Of a stretch of DNA of 64,000 bases, positions 27,147-35,468 are shown piece by piece. Made by a program: the position numbers and the translations under genes. Origin of the DNA: Prosthecodimorpha staleyi (GTDB taxonomy: Bacteria > Pseudomonadota > Alphaproteobacteria > Rhizobiales > Ancalomicrobiaceae). How positions within the stretch are numbered: position 1 is the stretch's first letter; every line of letters begins with the position of its first letter. The notes under the pieces were generated by a model, which had not been told where the DNA came from, ran no database searches, and was given only the letters and a program-made list of their open reading frames with translations. The stretch covers positions 1 through 64,000 of the forward strand of contig NZ_JAHHZF010000013.1 in assembly GCF_018729455.1 (NCBI RefSeq), in the 5' to 3' direction.

Positions 27147-28595
27147 TCAGTGGGCCGTGCAGACCATGCAGGGATCGAAGGACCGGACGACATGCTGGAC
27201 CGCCACCGCGCGGCCCGGCTGGTCGCCGACCGGGGTGCCGACCAGCGCCTGTTCGAGCGGACCGGGCCGGCCGGCGGCGTCGCGCGGCGAGAAGTTCCAA
27301 GTCGTCGGGGCGACGATCTGGTAGCGCTGGATGCGCTCGCCGCGCACCGCGATCCAATGACCGAGCGCGCCGCGGGCGGCCTCGACCAGGCCCTCGCCGG
27401 CGCCGTCGCCATAGCGGACGGCCTCGGGCGCGCAGAAGGCCTCGCGCAGGTCGAGCGCCCGCACCCAGCCTTCGACGGCCAGCACCAGGCGCGCCGTCTC
27501 GACCATGCGGGCGAGGATGCGGGTCGTCACCGTGGTGGCGCCGTCGCGTTCCAGCAGCGCGCGGATCAGCGGCTGCCCGTCGACGGCCTGGCGCGCCACC
27601 GCGCCGACCTCGACCGGCCGCCCGTCGAGCCGCGGCGCCTTGGCGAAGCTGTAGCCCTCGGGGCGGTCGACATCGGGCCGCGTCTCGCCGCGGGCGGGAT
27701 GCAGGGCGGGGCCGTCCTGCATCCAGGCATGCGACAGGTCCTCGGCGATCCGGTCGGGATCGAGCGGCCGCCAGCCGTCCGAGGGTTCGGTCAGGCCGCC
27801 GGCGAACAGCGCGCCGTCCTCGCCGTGATAGGCGCCGAAGCTCATCAGCGGCCCCGGTCCGCGGCCGAGCCGGTCGCAGCCGGTTGCCGCCGCGATGCGC
27901 AGGAAATGCGGCAGGTCGGCCCGCCCGGCCTCGGCATAGGCGGCGAGCGCGCCGGCGGTCTCGATGGCCAGGAAATCCTCGACCGGCACGCCGAGCACGA
28001 TGCGTTCGAACGCCGCGCGGAAGTCCCGCCAGATGCCGGCGAGCCGCATGCGAGCGCCGAGATCGAGTGCGCGCGTCGTCCCGCCCGGCTGGAAGGCGAG
28101 GCTGTGCGGCCACTTGCCGGCGATCAGGCCCATCACATGCAGGAGCCGGGCGCGCACCGGCAGGATCTCGGCGGAAGCCGCGCCGGTCTCGGCGGCGAAG
28201 CGCTCGGCGGCGGCCGGATGCCAGGCGGCGCCGGCATAGTCGGGCCGGGCGAAGTCGGGCATGAAGAAGACGACGAAATGGGTCAGGTGGTCGGCGATGT
28301 TCTCCGCCGCATGGGCGATGTTGGCGGCCAGCACGCCGTTCGGCGCCGCCACCGTGCCGGACAGCGCGCGCAGGGCCGCCACCGCCGCCATCGACTGCGA
28401 GACCGAGCAGATGCCGCAGATGCGCGGCGCGATCACCAGCGCGTCGGCCGGCGCGCGGCCGACCAGGATTTGCTCGAAGCCGCGATAGAGCGGCGTCGTC
28501 ACCCGCGCCTCGCGAACGACGCCGTCGCCGGTCTCGAGCCGGACCTCGAGATCGCCCTCGACCCGGTTGAACGGCCCGACGATGGTGCGCGTCAT
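27147..28595 (-). CDS. hupV: H2-sensing (regulatory) hydrogenase large subunit HupV/HoxC
   Basis: 482 residues with both NiFe sites (RICGIC, Cys60 and Cys63; DPCMVCTAH, Cys476 and Cys479). The protein ends exactly at the last histidine, His482: there is no processing tail, so no HupD-type cleavage is needed. This is diagnostic of regulatory hydrogenases. It forms the H2 sensor with HupU and signals to HupT. The start overlaps the hupU stop (ATGA). Confidence 0.95.
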   Translation of the reverse strand: MTRTIVGPFNRVEGDLEVRLETGDGVVREARVTTPLYRGFEQILVGRAPADALVIAPRICGICSVSQSMAAVAALRALSGTVAAPNGVLAANIAHAAENIADHLTHFVVFFMPDFARPDYAGAAWHPAAAERFAAETGAASAEILPVRARLLHVMGLIAGKWPHSLAFQPGGTTRALDLGARMRLAGIWRDFRAAFERIVLGVPVEDFLAIETAGALAAYAEAGRADLPHFLRIAAATGCDRLGRGPGPLMSFGAYHGEDGALFAGGLTEPSDGWRPLDPDRIAEDLSHAWMQDGPALHPARGETRPDVDRPEGYSFAKAPRLDGRPVEVGAVARQAVDGQPLIRALLERDGATTVTTRILARMVETARLVLAVEGWVRALDLREAFCAPEAVRYGDGAGEGLVEAARGALGHWIAVRGERIQRYQIVAPTTWNFSPRDAAGRPGPLEQALVGTPVGDQPGRAVAVQHVVRSFDPCMVCTAH

Positions 28596-29593
28596 CGCGT
28601 GCCCGGTCCCCGGCCCGGCGGCACGACCGGTCGGTCGGCGCGGGCATTGTCGCGCACGCGCTTCGGGGTCGCCGATTTCGACAGCGCGGCGAGCGCCACG
28701 AACCAGGCCTTGGGCATGTCGAGCGGCAGGCCGACCGGGATGCCGGCGATCTTCGGGGTCGCCAGGAAGCCGCGGATATTCTCGAAGCCCGGCGCCGTGC
28801 AGGCGACGCAGGCATAGCCGCCGTCCGTGCAGGTGCCGCCGCCGTTCCAGCTGCGCTGGTTGCAGTCGCCGACCGCCTGGGTCGCCTTGCAGCCCAGATT
28901 CTCCATCATGCAGCCGCGGTCGGATGGCCGCTCGGCGCTGGCCTTGAATTCGTAGAATTCGTTGCGGCTGCAGCCGTGATGGGCCAGATGGTCGGCGAAG
29001 AAGCGCGGCCGACCGAGCGCGTCGAGATCGCCCGGGCCGATCAGTCCGGCCGCGACCGCCTCCAGCGTCTCCATGATCCAGCCCGGATGCGGCGCGCAGC
29101 CGGAGACGTTGATCACCGGCATGCCGCTCCGCGCGCGGAAGTCCGTGCCGAGCACGCCGCCGGGGCCGCGCGCCGTGTGCTGCAGCCCGCGCGCATCGGT
29201 CGGGTCCGGATCGCCGGCCGGAATGCCGCCGAAGGCCGCGCAGGAGCCGACCGCCACCACCGTGCCGGCGCGCGGGGCAAGCGCCCGCACCCAGTCGAGC
29301 ATGGTGCGGTCTGTGCCGGCGAAGCGATTGAACCGGCCGGTGCCGTTCGGCCCGCACAGGACCGCGCCTTCCAGGCACAAAATGTCGAGCGGTTCGGCGC
29401 CGCTCTCGATCCGCTCCAGCCGCTCGATCACCTCCGCGCCGGTGGCGAGGCTGACCGAGGGGTGCCAGATCAGGTCGATGCCGACTGCGTTCAGCTCCGC
29501 CGACCAGCCGCGCGCGCCGCATTCGAGCACCGCCATGGTGCAGCCGCCGCAGCTGCCCGCCTGCAGCCAGAGAAGGGTGGATCGGTCGGCCAT
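28592..29593 (-). CDS. hupU: H2-sensing (regulatory) hydrogenase small subunit HupU/HoxB
   Basis: 333 residues. The proximal-cluster motif is CGGCTMAVL, with Gly where HupS has the extra cysteine, so this is a standard four-Cys cluster. There is no Tat signal or C-terminal anchor, which places the protein in the cytoplasm. Other cluster motifs are GSCAAFGG, SGCAPHPG, HHGCSRNEFYEF, GCMMENLGC and CVACTAPGF. It is first in the hupUV operon; the 265-bp gap upstream, shared with a divergent LysR gene, shows no strong promoter motif, in keeping with low constitutive expression. Confidence 0.94.
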   Translation of the reverse strand: MADRSTLLWLQAGSCGGCTMAVLECGARGWSAELNAVGIDLIWHPSVSLATGAEVIERLERIESGAEPLDILCLEGAVLCGPNGTGRFNRFAGTDRTMLDWVRALAPRAGTVVAVGSCAAFGGIPAGDPDPTDARGLQHTARGPGGVLGTDFRARSGMPVINVSGCAPHPGWIMETLEAVAAGLIGPGDLDALGRPRFFADHLAHHGCSRNEFYEFKASAERPSDRGCMMENLGCKATQAVGDCNQRSWNGGGTCTDGGYACVACTAPGFENIRGFLATPKIAGIPVGLPLDMPKAWFVALAALSKSATPKRVRDNARADRPVVPPGRGPGTR

Positions 29594-29858
29594 CCGGTGA
29601 TCGCAGCTCCCGCCCGCTCAAACTCGCGGCCCCCGCCGCCGCCCGCCGCCGAGAGGACGGCGCCTGCGCGGACTATCGCGGATCGACCCGCCTGTCCGCA
29701 AGCCGGCTCGGCGACCGGGCTGCAAACCCGCACGCCGCCCTGGCCACCGGCCAACCGGGCAGACCGCGGGAACCAACCGACCATCCGCCGTGGCGGACCG
29801 CCGCGTCTTGCGTCAGGATGCCGGGCGGTCCAGCGGGCGGCCGGGGGAGGGGCGGCCT

Positions 29859-30758
29859 GTGCTGACATTGCGCCAGATCGAGGTCATCCGGGCGGTCACC
29901 ATCGCCGGCACGGTCGCGGGGGCGGCCAAGCTGCTCGGCGTCTCGGCGCCCGGGATCAGCCGGCTGATGAAATACACCGAGCGCTCGCTCAACCTGAAGC
30001 TCTTCGAGCGCAAGCAGAACCGCTATTTCCCGACCCGCGAGGCGGAGGACATCTTCGAGCAGATCAACGCCGTCTATGCCCGCGTCGAGGACCTGCAGAC
30101 CACCCTGCGCCGGATCGAGCGCGGCGGCGGCATCGATTTCCGCCTCGCCTCGGTGCCGTCCATGTCCAACGTCATGGTGCCGCGCGCGCTGCACCGGCTG
30201 CGCGGCGATTTCCCCGACATCGCGATCGACCTCGACATCGTCAAGGTGCAGGAGGCGCAGGACTATCTGCTGCTCGGCCGCTGCGAATTGGTCGTGCTCA
30301 GCTACGGCTTCGAGCATCCCGGCATCGCCATGGTGCCGCTCGCCGTCGGCGGCCTGCGCTGCATCGTGGCGCGGAGCCATCCGCTCGCCGCGCAGGATGT
30401 CGTCTCGGCGGCCGAGATCGCCCAACATCCGCTGGTCGGGGTCAGTCCGGACGATCCCTATGGCCGCAACGCCACCGAGATGTTCCGGCGCGCCGGCATC
30501 GCCTTCGAGATGACCATGACGGTGCGCTTCGGCGTAACCACGACCGGGCTCGTCCGCGCCGGCCTCGGCATCGCCATCGTCGACCAGTTCGCGGTCGCCG
30601 GCGAGGACCTGTCGGGCGTCAAGGTGCTGCGCATCCGAGAGCCGACCCGGTTCGAGCCGGTCGTCGCCGTCCGGGCCGACCGGCCGCTGTCGCGCCACGG
30701 CGAGCGCTTCCTGAAGCTGCTGCGCGAGGAAATGGAGGCCGAAGCGCGCCAATCGTAA
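29859..30758 (+). CDS. LysR-family regulator of the adjacent Liv-type transporter
   Basis: 299 residues from GTG 29859, chosen because GGGAGGGG precedes it and the protein then begins LTLRQIEVIRAV, the standard LysR N-terminus (the open frame reaches back to an ATG at 29790). Helix-turn-helix at about 17-37 (GTVAGAAKLLGVSAPGISRLM), followed by a periplasmic-binding-protein-like effector domain. It resembles the OccR/NocR branch. It is codirectional with the binding-protein gene 151 bp downstream and likely controls it through the palindrome at its own stop codon. The effector is unknown. Confidence 0.85.
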   Translation: MLTLRQIEVIRAVTIAGTVAGAAKLLGVSAPGISRLMKYTERSLNLKLFERKQNRYFPTREAEDIFEQINAVYARVEDLQTTLRRIERGGGIDFRLASVPSMSNVMVPRALHRLRGDFPDIAIDLDIVKVQEAQDYLLLGRCELVVLSYGFEHPGIAMVPLAVGGLRCIVARSHPLAAQDVVSAAEIAQHPLVGVSPDDPYGRNATEMFRRAGIAFEMTMTVRFGVTTTGLVRAGLGIAIVDQFAVAGEDLSGVKVLRIREPTRFEPVVAVRADRPLSRHGERFLKLLREEMEAEARQS

Positions 30759-30768
30759 CATCATGTTA
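30756..30768. promoter_or_regulatory. Candidate LysR box (T-N11-A) before the transporter operon
   Basis: TAACAT-C-ATGTTA is a perfect 13-bp palindrome that satisfies the T-N11-A rule for LysR-family operators. It overlaps the stop codon of the LysR gene and lies about 140 bp upstream of the binding-protein ATG, a usual place for the recognition site. Function is inferred. Confidence 0.55.
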
Positions 30769-30909
30769 TGTCTGTCGCATCAAACGGTCATCGCGATAGG
30801 TCGCGGAGCGTGCTAGCAATGGCGTTCCGGCAGCGTTTCCAGCGCGGCCGCAAGGTCAAAATGGCGCTTCGTCCCGGCTGCGGCAGACGAGGCCCGACGG
30901 GAGGAAAAC

Positions 30910-32082
30910 ATGGTCAGCCTATCTCAGATCGCCGCGCGCCGCGGCGTCCTCGGCGGCATCGTGCTCGCCGGCGCCCTGGCGGTGTCCAGCCTTTCGGCTC
31001 GTGCGGCCGACGATACCGTCTTCATCCCCAATGTCGTGGAACTGTCCGGCGCGGGCGCCGTATCGGGGACCAACTGGCGCGACGGCATCACGCTCGCCGT
31101 GGAGGAGATCAACGCGGCCGGCGGCATCCTCGGCAAGAAGCTCAACGTGCCGCATCTCGACACCCAGAGCGACGCCAGCATCGCGCGCGCCCAGGTGCAG
31201 AAGGTGATGGACGACAAGCCCTATGTCATCCTCGGACCGGTCTTCTCCGGCTCGGTGCTGGTGACCATGGCGCTCGCCCAGCAGAACGAGATCGCCGAGA
31301 TCGTCGGCGGCGAGGCGGCGGCGATCACCCAGCGCGGCAACGCCTTCGTGTTCCGCACCTCGTTCGGCCAGCAGTTCTCGATGCCGAAGATCGCCAACTA
31401 CATCCGCGACGGCCTGAAGGCGAAGTCGGTCGCCGTGCTGTGGGTCAACAACGACTTCGGCAAGGGCGGCCGCGACAACTTCACCAAGGAGATGCAGGCA
31501 CGCGACATCAAGGTCGTCGCCGACATCTCGACCGAATCCGGCCAGGTCGACTTCGCCGCCGACGTGGTCAAGCTGAAGGCCGCCAATGCGGATGCCGTCT
31601 TCGTCTATACCAACGAGGAGGAGAGCGCCCGCTTCCTGAAGGAGGCGCGCAAGCAGTCGCTCAAGGGCGCGCTGATCGGCGAGACCACGCTTCTGTCGCA
31701 GAAGGTGATCGAGTTGGCCGGCGAGGCCGCCAACGGCGTGCGCGGCCATGTCGGCCTGTCTTCCGACGCGCCCGTGCCCGCGCTCGCGACCTTCGCCGAG
31801 AAGTTCAAGAAGCGGTTCAACTACGCCAACGACCATAACGGCATCAAAGGCTACGTGGCCGTCTATGCGATCAAGCATGTCACCGAGAAGATCGGCAAGT
31901 TCGACAGCAAGGCCTTCGCGGAAGCGCTGCACGGCATGACCATCACGCCGGACAAGACGCCGGGCATCCTGATGGAAGCGACCTGGGACAAGAACGGCGA
32001 CATCGACCGGGCGAGCTTCCTGGGCGAAGTCGTCGCCGGCAAGCAGAAGATCGTCGAAGTCCTGCCCAAGCTGAACAAGTAA
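30910..32082 (+). CDS. Branched-chain-amino-acid-type (Liv) substrate-binding protein
   Basis: 390 residues with a signal peptide (LAGALAVSSLSARA-ADD, cleavage near residue 34). The mature part starts TVFIPNVVELSGAGAVSG, the first ligand lobe of the type I periplasmic fold (Peripla_BP_6); later FLKEARKQSLKGALIGETTL is typical. The ribosome-binding site is GGGAGGAAAA. It serves the LivH/LivM-like permeases that follow. The ligand is unknown; the cluster also holds an AroE-like enzyme and an SDR, so a cyclic or aromatic-type acid is as likely as an amino acid. Confidence 0.87.
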   Translation: MVSLSQIAARRGVLGGIVLAGALAVSSLSARAADDTVFIPNVVELSGAGAVSGTNWRDGITLAVEEINAAGGILGKKLNVPHLDTQSDASIARAQVQKVMDDKPYVILGPVFSGSVLVTMALAQQNEIAEIVGGEAAAITQRGNAFVFRTSFGQQFSMPKIANYIRDGLKAKSVAVLWVNNDFGKGGRDNFTKEMQARDIKVVADISTESGQVDFAADVVKLKAANADAVFVYTNEEESARFLKEARKQSLKGALIGETTLLSQKVIELAGEAANGVRGHVGLSSDAPVPALATFAEKFKKRFNYANDHNGIKGYVAVYAIKHVTEKIGKFDSKAFAEALHGMTITPDKTPGILMEATWDKNGDIDRASFLGEVVAGKQKIVEVLPKLNK

Positions 32083-32090
32083 CCTGACCG

Positions 32091-32127
32091 GCATCCGCCG
32101 GGGCCCGTTCGGGGCTCCGGCGGATGC
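32091..32127 (+). terminator. Strong intercistronic hairpin after the binding-protein gene
   Basis: GCATCCGCCGG (32091-32101) pairs perfectly with CCGGCGGATGC (32117-32127), and the stem extends inward by about five more pairs (GGCCC with GGGCT). There is no T-run. It begins 8 bases after the stop, the usual position of stabilising hairpins that raise binding-protein yield over permeases. Confidence 0.6.
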
Positions 32128-32257
32128 GGCGACCGCCCGGGCCGGCCACGGCACCCGCGCCGCGCGGGCTATCCGTCGTCCGATCGCACCCGTCTACCCC
32201 CCGCTGTCCGTCCACCCGCCCGTGCCGCCGCCCGCGCACCGCGCCAGGGACCCGACC

Positions 32258-33136
32258 ATGGCCTCATTCCTGCAATTGCTCGTCTCCGGCCTGGCGACCG
32301 GCGCCATCTACGCGCTGGTGGCGGTCGGCTTCTCGCTCCTGTGGCAGACCTCGCAGACGATCAATTTCGCGCAGGGCGAATTCGTCATGGTGCCGGCCTT
32401 CTTCGTGCTGGTTGCCATGCACACGCTCGGACTGCCGTTCTGGCTGGCCGCGATCGTCGGCATCGCGACCGCCGCGCTGGTGCTCGGCGTCCTGTTCAAG
32501 CGCATTATTGTCGACCAGATGCTGCGCCACGGCGTGCTGCCGCTGGTCGTCTCGACCATCGCCCTGTCGCTGTTCATGCGCGAGGCGGTGAAGGATTTCT
32601 ATTCCGCGCAGGCGCAGCCTTTCCCGTCGCTGGTCGCCGACCGCGACATCACCCTGTTCGGCGTCGTCTTCTCGGCCCAGAGCCTGGCGCTGCTGGTGGT
32701 CGCCGTGGCGATCGTCGCCGCCCTGCACATCTTCCTGCAGCATACCCGCTTCGGCCGCATGATGCAGGCGACCGCCCAGAACCCGACCGTGGCGCGCATC
32801 CTCGGCATCGATGTCGAGCGCATGATCCTGACCACCTTCCTGGTCAACGCGGTCCTGTGCGCGATCGCCTCGATCCTGATCAGCCCGATCTATCTGGCCA
32901 AGTTCACCAATGGCGAGACGCTCGGCCTTGCCGCCTTCGTGGCCGCGATCATCGGCGGCTTCAACCAGGCGCGCGGCGCCATGGCGGGCGGCATCCTGCT
33001 CGGCGTGCTCGACAATCTGTGCGCCGCCTACATGTCGGCGCAGTACCGCTCCGCCGTCCCGCTGATCCTACTGGTCCTGTTCATCCTGTTCCGGCCGCAG
33101 GGCCTGATGGGCCGCGTCGAGGAGCGGACCGTATGA
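32258..33136 (+). CDS. Liv-type ABC permease, LivH-like
   Basis: 292 residues from ATG 32258 (MASFLQLLVSG, the usual LivH N-terminus; the frame is open to 32222). About eight membrane segments. TINFAQGEFVMVPAF is the LivH signature after the second helix and GGFNQARGAMAGGILLGV is the cytoplasmic loop that contacts the ATPase. The ATGA overlap with the next gene shows coupling to LivM. No livG or livF gene follows. Confidence 0.88.
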   Translation: MASFLQLLVSGLATGAIYALVAVGFSLLWQTSQTINFAQGEFVMVPAFFVLVAMHTLGLPFWLAAIVGIATAALVLGVLFKRIIVDQMLRHGVLPLVVSTIALSLFMREAVKDFYSAQAQPFPSLVADRDITLFGVVFSAQSLALLVVAVAIVAALHIFLQHTRFGRMMQATAQNPTVARILGIDVERMILTTFLVNAVLCAIASILISPIYLAKFTNGETLGLAAFVAAIIGGFNQARGAMAGGILLGVLDNLCAAYMSAQYRSAVPLILLVLFILFRPQGLMGRVEERTV

Positions 33137-34167
33137 GCCTCGCCCGCATCCTCGGCCTTCTCGCCGTCCTGATCGCCGTCGGGCTGCTCATCGCCGCCCC
33201 GACGATGCTGCGCTCCTACGGCGTCTATCTGCTGGCCTTGTGGTCGGTGACCACCATCGCGGCGCTCGGCCTCAACCTGACGCTCGGCTATGCCGGCCAG
33301 ATCTCGCTTGCCCAGGGCGCCTTCGTCGGCATCGGCGCCTATACGGTCGCGCTCGCCACCGCGGCGGGCATTCCCTATTTCGTCGCCTTCCTGGGCGCCG
33401 GGCTGATCACCTTCGCGATCGGCTGGTGCCTCGGCTATCCGGCGCTGCGCGTGCAGCACCATTTCCTGGCCTTCGTGACGCTCGCCTTCTCGACGCTGGT
33501 CTTCCTGGTGCTGCGCAACGAGCAATGGCTGACCAACGGCATCTACGGCATCAACGACATCGCCCGGCCGAAGGTGTTCGGCCTGTCGACCAATCGCAAC
33601 CCGGACTTCTACTATTTCGCGCTCGGCATGCTGGCCCTGTTCGCCGGGCTGCAATGGTGGATGCTGCGCTCGCCCTGGGGCCGGGCTTTCGTGGCAATCC
33701 GCGAGAACCCGCTGCGCGCCGCCTCGCTCGGCATCGACGTGCGCCGCTACACCCTGATGGCCTTCGCGATCGGCTCGGCCTATGGCGGCTTCGCCGGCGC
33801 CCTCTATGCGCCGCTGGTGCAGTTCATCGAGCCGAACTCGTTCCAGCTGACCTATTCGCTGAAGCTCCTGCTGATCGTGCTGGTCGGCGGTGCGGGCTAT
33901 TTCATCGGCCCCTTTTTCGGCGCGATGATCGAGATCCTGCTGCCCGAATGGCTGCGCTTCACGCAAGGGTACTATCTGCTGATCTATGCCACCCTGGTGG
34001 TGATCCTGATGGCCGTCTGCCCGAAAGGCCTCGTCGGTGCGGTGGCGCTGATCGCCGAACGCCGGCGCAAGCCGCCCGGCCGTGCACCCGGCCCCGGCGG
34101 AACGCTCGACCCCGGTGGCGCCACGCCCGGCCCGACCGGCGCGGCATCCGCTTCCCATTCCCGATAG
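33133..34167 (+). CDS. Liv-type ABC permease, LivM-like
   Basis: 344 residues, about ten membrane segments. LNLTLGYAGQISLAQGAFVGIGAY is the LivM signature and RENPLRAASLGIDVRRY is the conserved loop that docks to LivF/LivG. The last 35 residues are a Pro/Gly-rich tail. It is translationally coupled to livH. The next genes are a GlcG-like protein and two dehydrogenases instead of ATPases, so the transporter must borrow ATPases from elsewhere. Confidence 0.88.
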   Translation: MSLARILGLLAVLIAVGLLIAAPTMLRSYGVYLLALWSVTTIAALGLNLTLGYAGQISLAQGAFVGIGAYTVALATAAGIPYFVAFLGAGLITFAIGWCLGYPALRVQHHFLAFVTLAFSTLVFLVLRNEQWLTNGIYGINDIARPKVFGLSTNRNPDFYYFALGMLALFAGLQWWMLRSPWGRAFVAIRENPLRAASLGIDVRRYTLMAFAIGSAYGGFAGALYAPLVQFIEPNSFQLTYSLKLLLIVLVGGAGYFIGPFFGAMIEILLPEWLRFTQGYYLLIYATLVVILMAVCPKGLVGAVALIAERRRKPPGRAPGPGGTLDPGGATPGPTGAASASHSR

Positions 34168-34177
34168 GACCCCGTCC

Positions 34178-34600
34178 ATGCGCCTCGCCAAGACCCTGTC
34201 CGATGCCGATGCGCGCGCCGCACTCGAGGCCATGCGGGCGGCCCTCGCCGACCGCGGCAAGACCGCCGTCCTGGCGGTCGCCGACGATCACGGCGAGCCG
34301 ATCGCGTTGCTGCGTCTCGACGGCGCGCCGCTCAGCTCGGTCGCGGTCGCCACCAACAAGGCCTTCTCGGCCGCCCGCCTGCGCCGACCCTCCGGCGAGA
34401 CCGGACGGCGCGTCCGCCATCCGGAGACCGGTTTCGACATCGCCTATTACGGCGACCCCCGCTATGTCGGCTGGGGCGGCGGCCTGCCGGTCATGGTCGA
34501 CGGTGTGGTGGCCGGGGCGGTCGCGGTCTCCGGCCTGACCGATGCCGAGGACGAGGAGATCGCCGCCATCGGCATCGCCGCGATCCTCGCCGCCCTCTGA
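34178..34600 (+). CDS. GlcG/HbpS-family protein
   Basis: 140 residues from ATG 34178. A GlcG/HbpS (formerly DUF336) fold: VLAVADDHGEPIALLRLDGAPLSS and KAFSAARLRRPSGE near the N-terminus, YYGDPRYVGWGGGLPVMVDG in the middle and VSGLTDAEDEEIAAIGI at the end. Members bind heme or accompany catabolic operons such as glycolate or diol use; their role there is unclear. It lies 10 bases after the permease gene and is surely co-transcribed. Confidence 0.8.
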   Translation: MRLAKTLSDADARAALEAMRAALADRGKTAVLAVADDHGEPIALLRLDGAPLSSVAVATNKAFSAARLRRPSGETGRRVRHPETGFDIAYYGDPRYVGWGGGLPVMVDGVVAGAVAVSGLTDAEDEEIAAIGIAAILAAL

Positions 34601-34622
34601 CCCGCCTCGAAAGGGACCCTTG

Positions 34623-35468
34623 ATGTCATCCCAGGAACGGTTCTGCCTGGCCGGCGTGATGGGCCAGCCCGTGCTCCATTCGCGCTCGCCGATGATCCAT
34701 GGCCACTGGTTCGCCCAATATGGCCTCAAGGGCGCCTATGTGCCGCTGGCGATCCCGCCGGAGCGGCTGGAGGCGGCTTTGCGCGCCCTGCCGGCGCTCG
34801 GCTTTTCCGGCTGCAACATCACGCTGCCCCACAAGGTCGCCGCCATGGCGGTGATGGACGAGGTCGACCCGCGGGCCCGGCGCATCGGCGCGATCAACTG
34901 CGTCGTGGTCCGCCCGGACGGCTCGCTCTACGGCTGCAACAACGATGGCTTCGGCTATCTCGAAAGCGTTCGCGAGCGCTTCCCGGACTGGCGCGTGGAT
35001 GCCGGCCCGATCGTGGTGCTCGGCGCCGGCGGCGGCGCCCGGGCGGTGGTGGCGGCGCTGGCGGACGCCGGCGCGCCGGAGATCCGGCTGGTCAACCGCA
35101 GTGCCGATCATGCCGTCGCGCTGGCGGCCGAATATGGCGGTCCGGTCAAGGCGGTCGACTGGTCGCGCCGGGCCGAGATCCTCGACGATGCCGCCATGGT
35201 GGTCAACACCACCACCCAGGGCATGACCGGCCAGCCGGCGCTGGATCTCGCGCTCGACCGGCTGCCGGTCGCCGCGCTGGTCTCCGACATCGTCTATATC
35301 CCGCTGGAGACGCCGCTCCTCGCTGCCGCCCGCGCGCGCGGCAACCGGACCGTCAACGGGCTCGGCATGCTGATCAACCAGGCCCGCCCGGCCTTCCAGG
35401 CCTGGTTCGGCATCCTGCCGGAGGTGACCCCGGATCTGCGCGCCCGCCTGGAGGCCTCGGTCGGATGA
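34623..35468 (+). CDS. Shikimate-dehydrogenase-like oxidoreductase (AroE family)
   Basis: 281 residues of the AroE/YdiB fold. Substrate-binding residues in the AroE frame: Ser20 and Ser22 (HSRSP), the catalytic Lys71 (LPHK), Asn92 (GAIN) and the catalytic Asp108, but the Thr before the Asp (NTDG) is Asn107 here (CNNDG). The nucleotide motif is GAGGGARAVV followed by NRS, compatible with NADP(H). The setting in a transporter operon next to an SDR points to catabolism (quinate/shikimate-like compounds) instead of the housekeeping pathway, and the Thr-to-Asn change suggests an altered substrate. It overlaps the SDR gene by ATGA. Confidence 0.82.
   Translation: MSSQERFCLAGVMGQPVLHSRSPMIHGHWFAQYGLKGAYVPLAIPPERLEAALRALPALGFSGCNITLPHKVAAMAVMDEVDPRARRIGAINCVVVRPDGSLYGCNNDGFGYLESVRERFPDWRVDAGPIVVLGAGGGARAVVAALADAGAPEIRLVNRSADHAVALAAEYGGPVKAVDWSRRAEILDDAAMVVNTTTQGMTGQPALDLALDRLPVAALVSDIVYIPLETPLLAAARARGNRTVNGLGMLINQARPAFQAWFGILPEVTPDLRARLEASVG

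Noticed and set aside
27135-27147. Palindrome ACCCGG-A-CCGGGT at the hupV stop as HoxA enhancer
   Set aside because: It is GC-rich, overlaps the stop codon and has no resemblance to the TTG-N5-CAA type of HupR site; more likely chance or a weak 3' stem.
30910-34167. First Liv cluster as a standard complete branched-chain amino acid transporter
   Set aside because: Both ATPase genes are missing, so a full transporter cannot be claimed from this cluster alone.
34082-34177. Longer N-terminus for the GlcG-like protein
   Set aside because: The upstream part overlaps the LivM-like coding region and is Pro/Arg-rich; ATG 34178 gives the normal family start.
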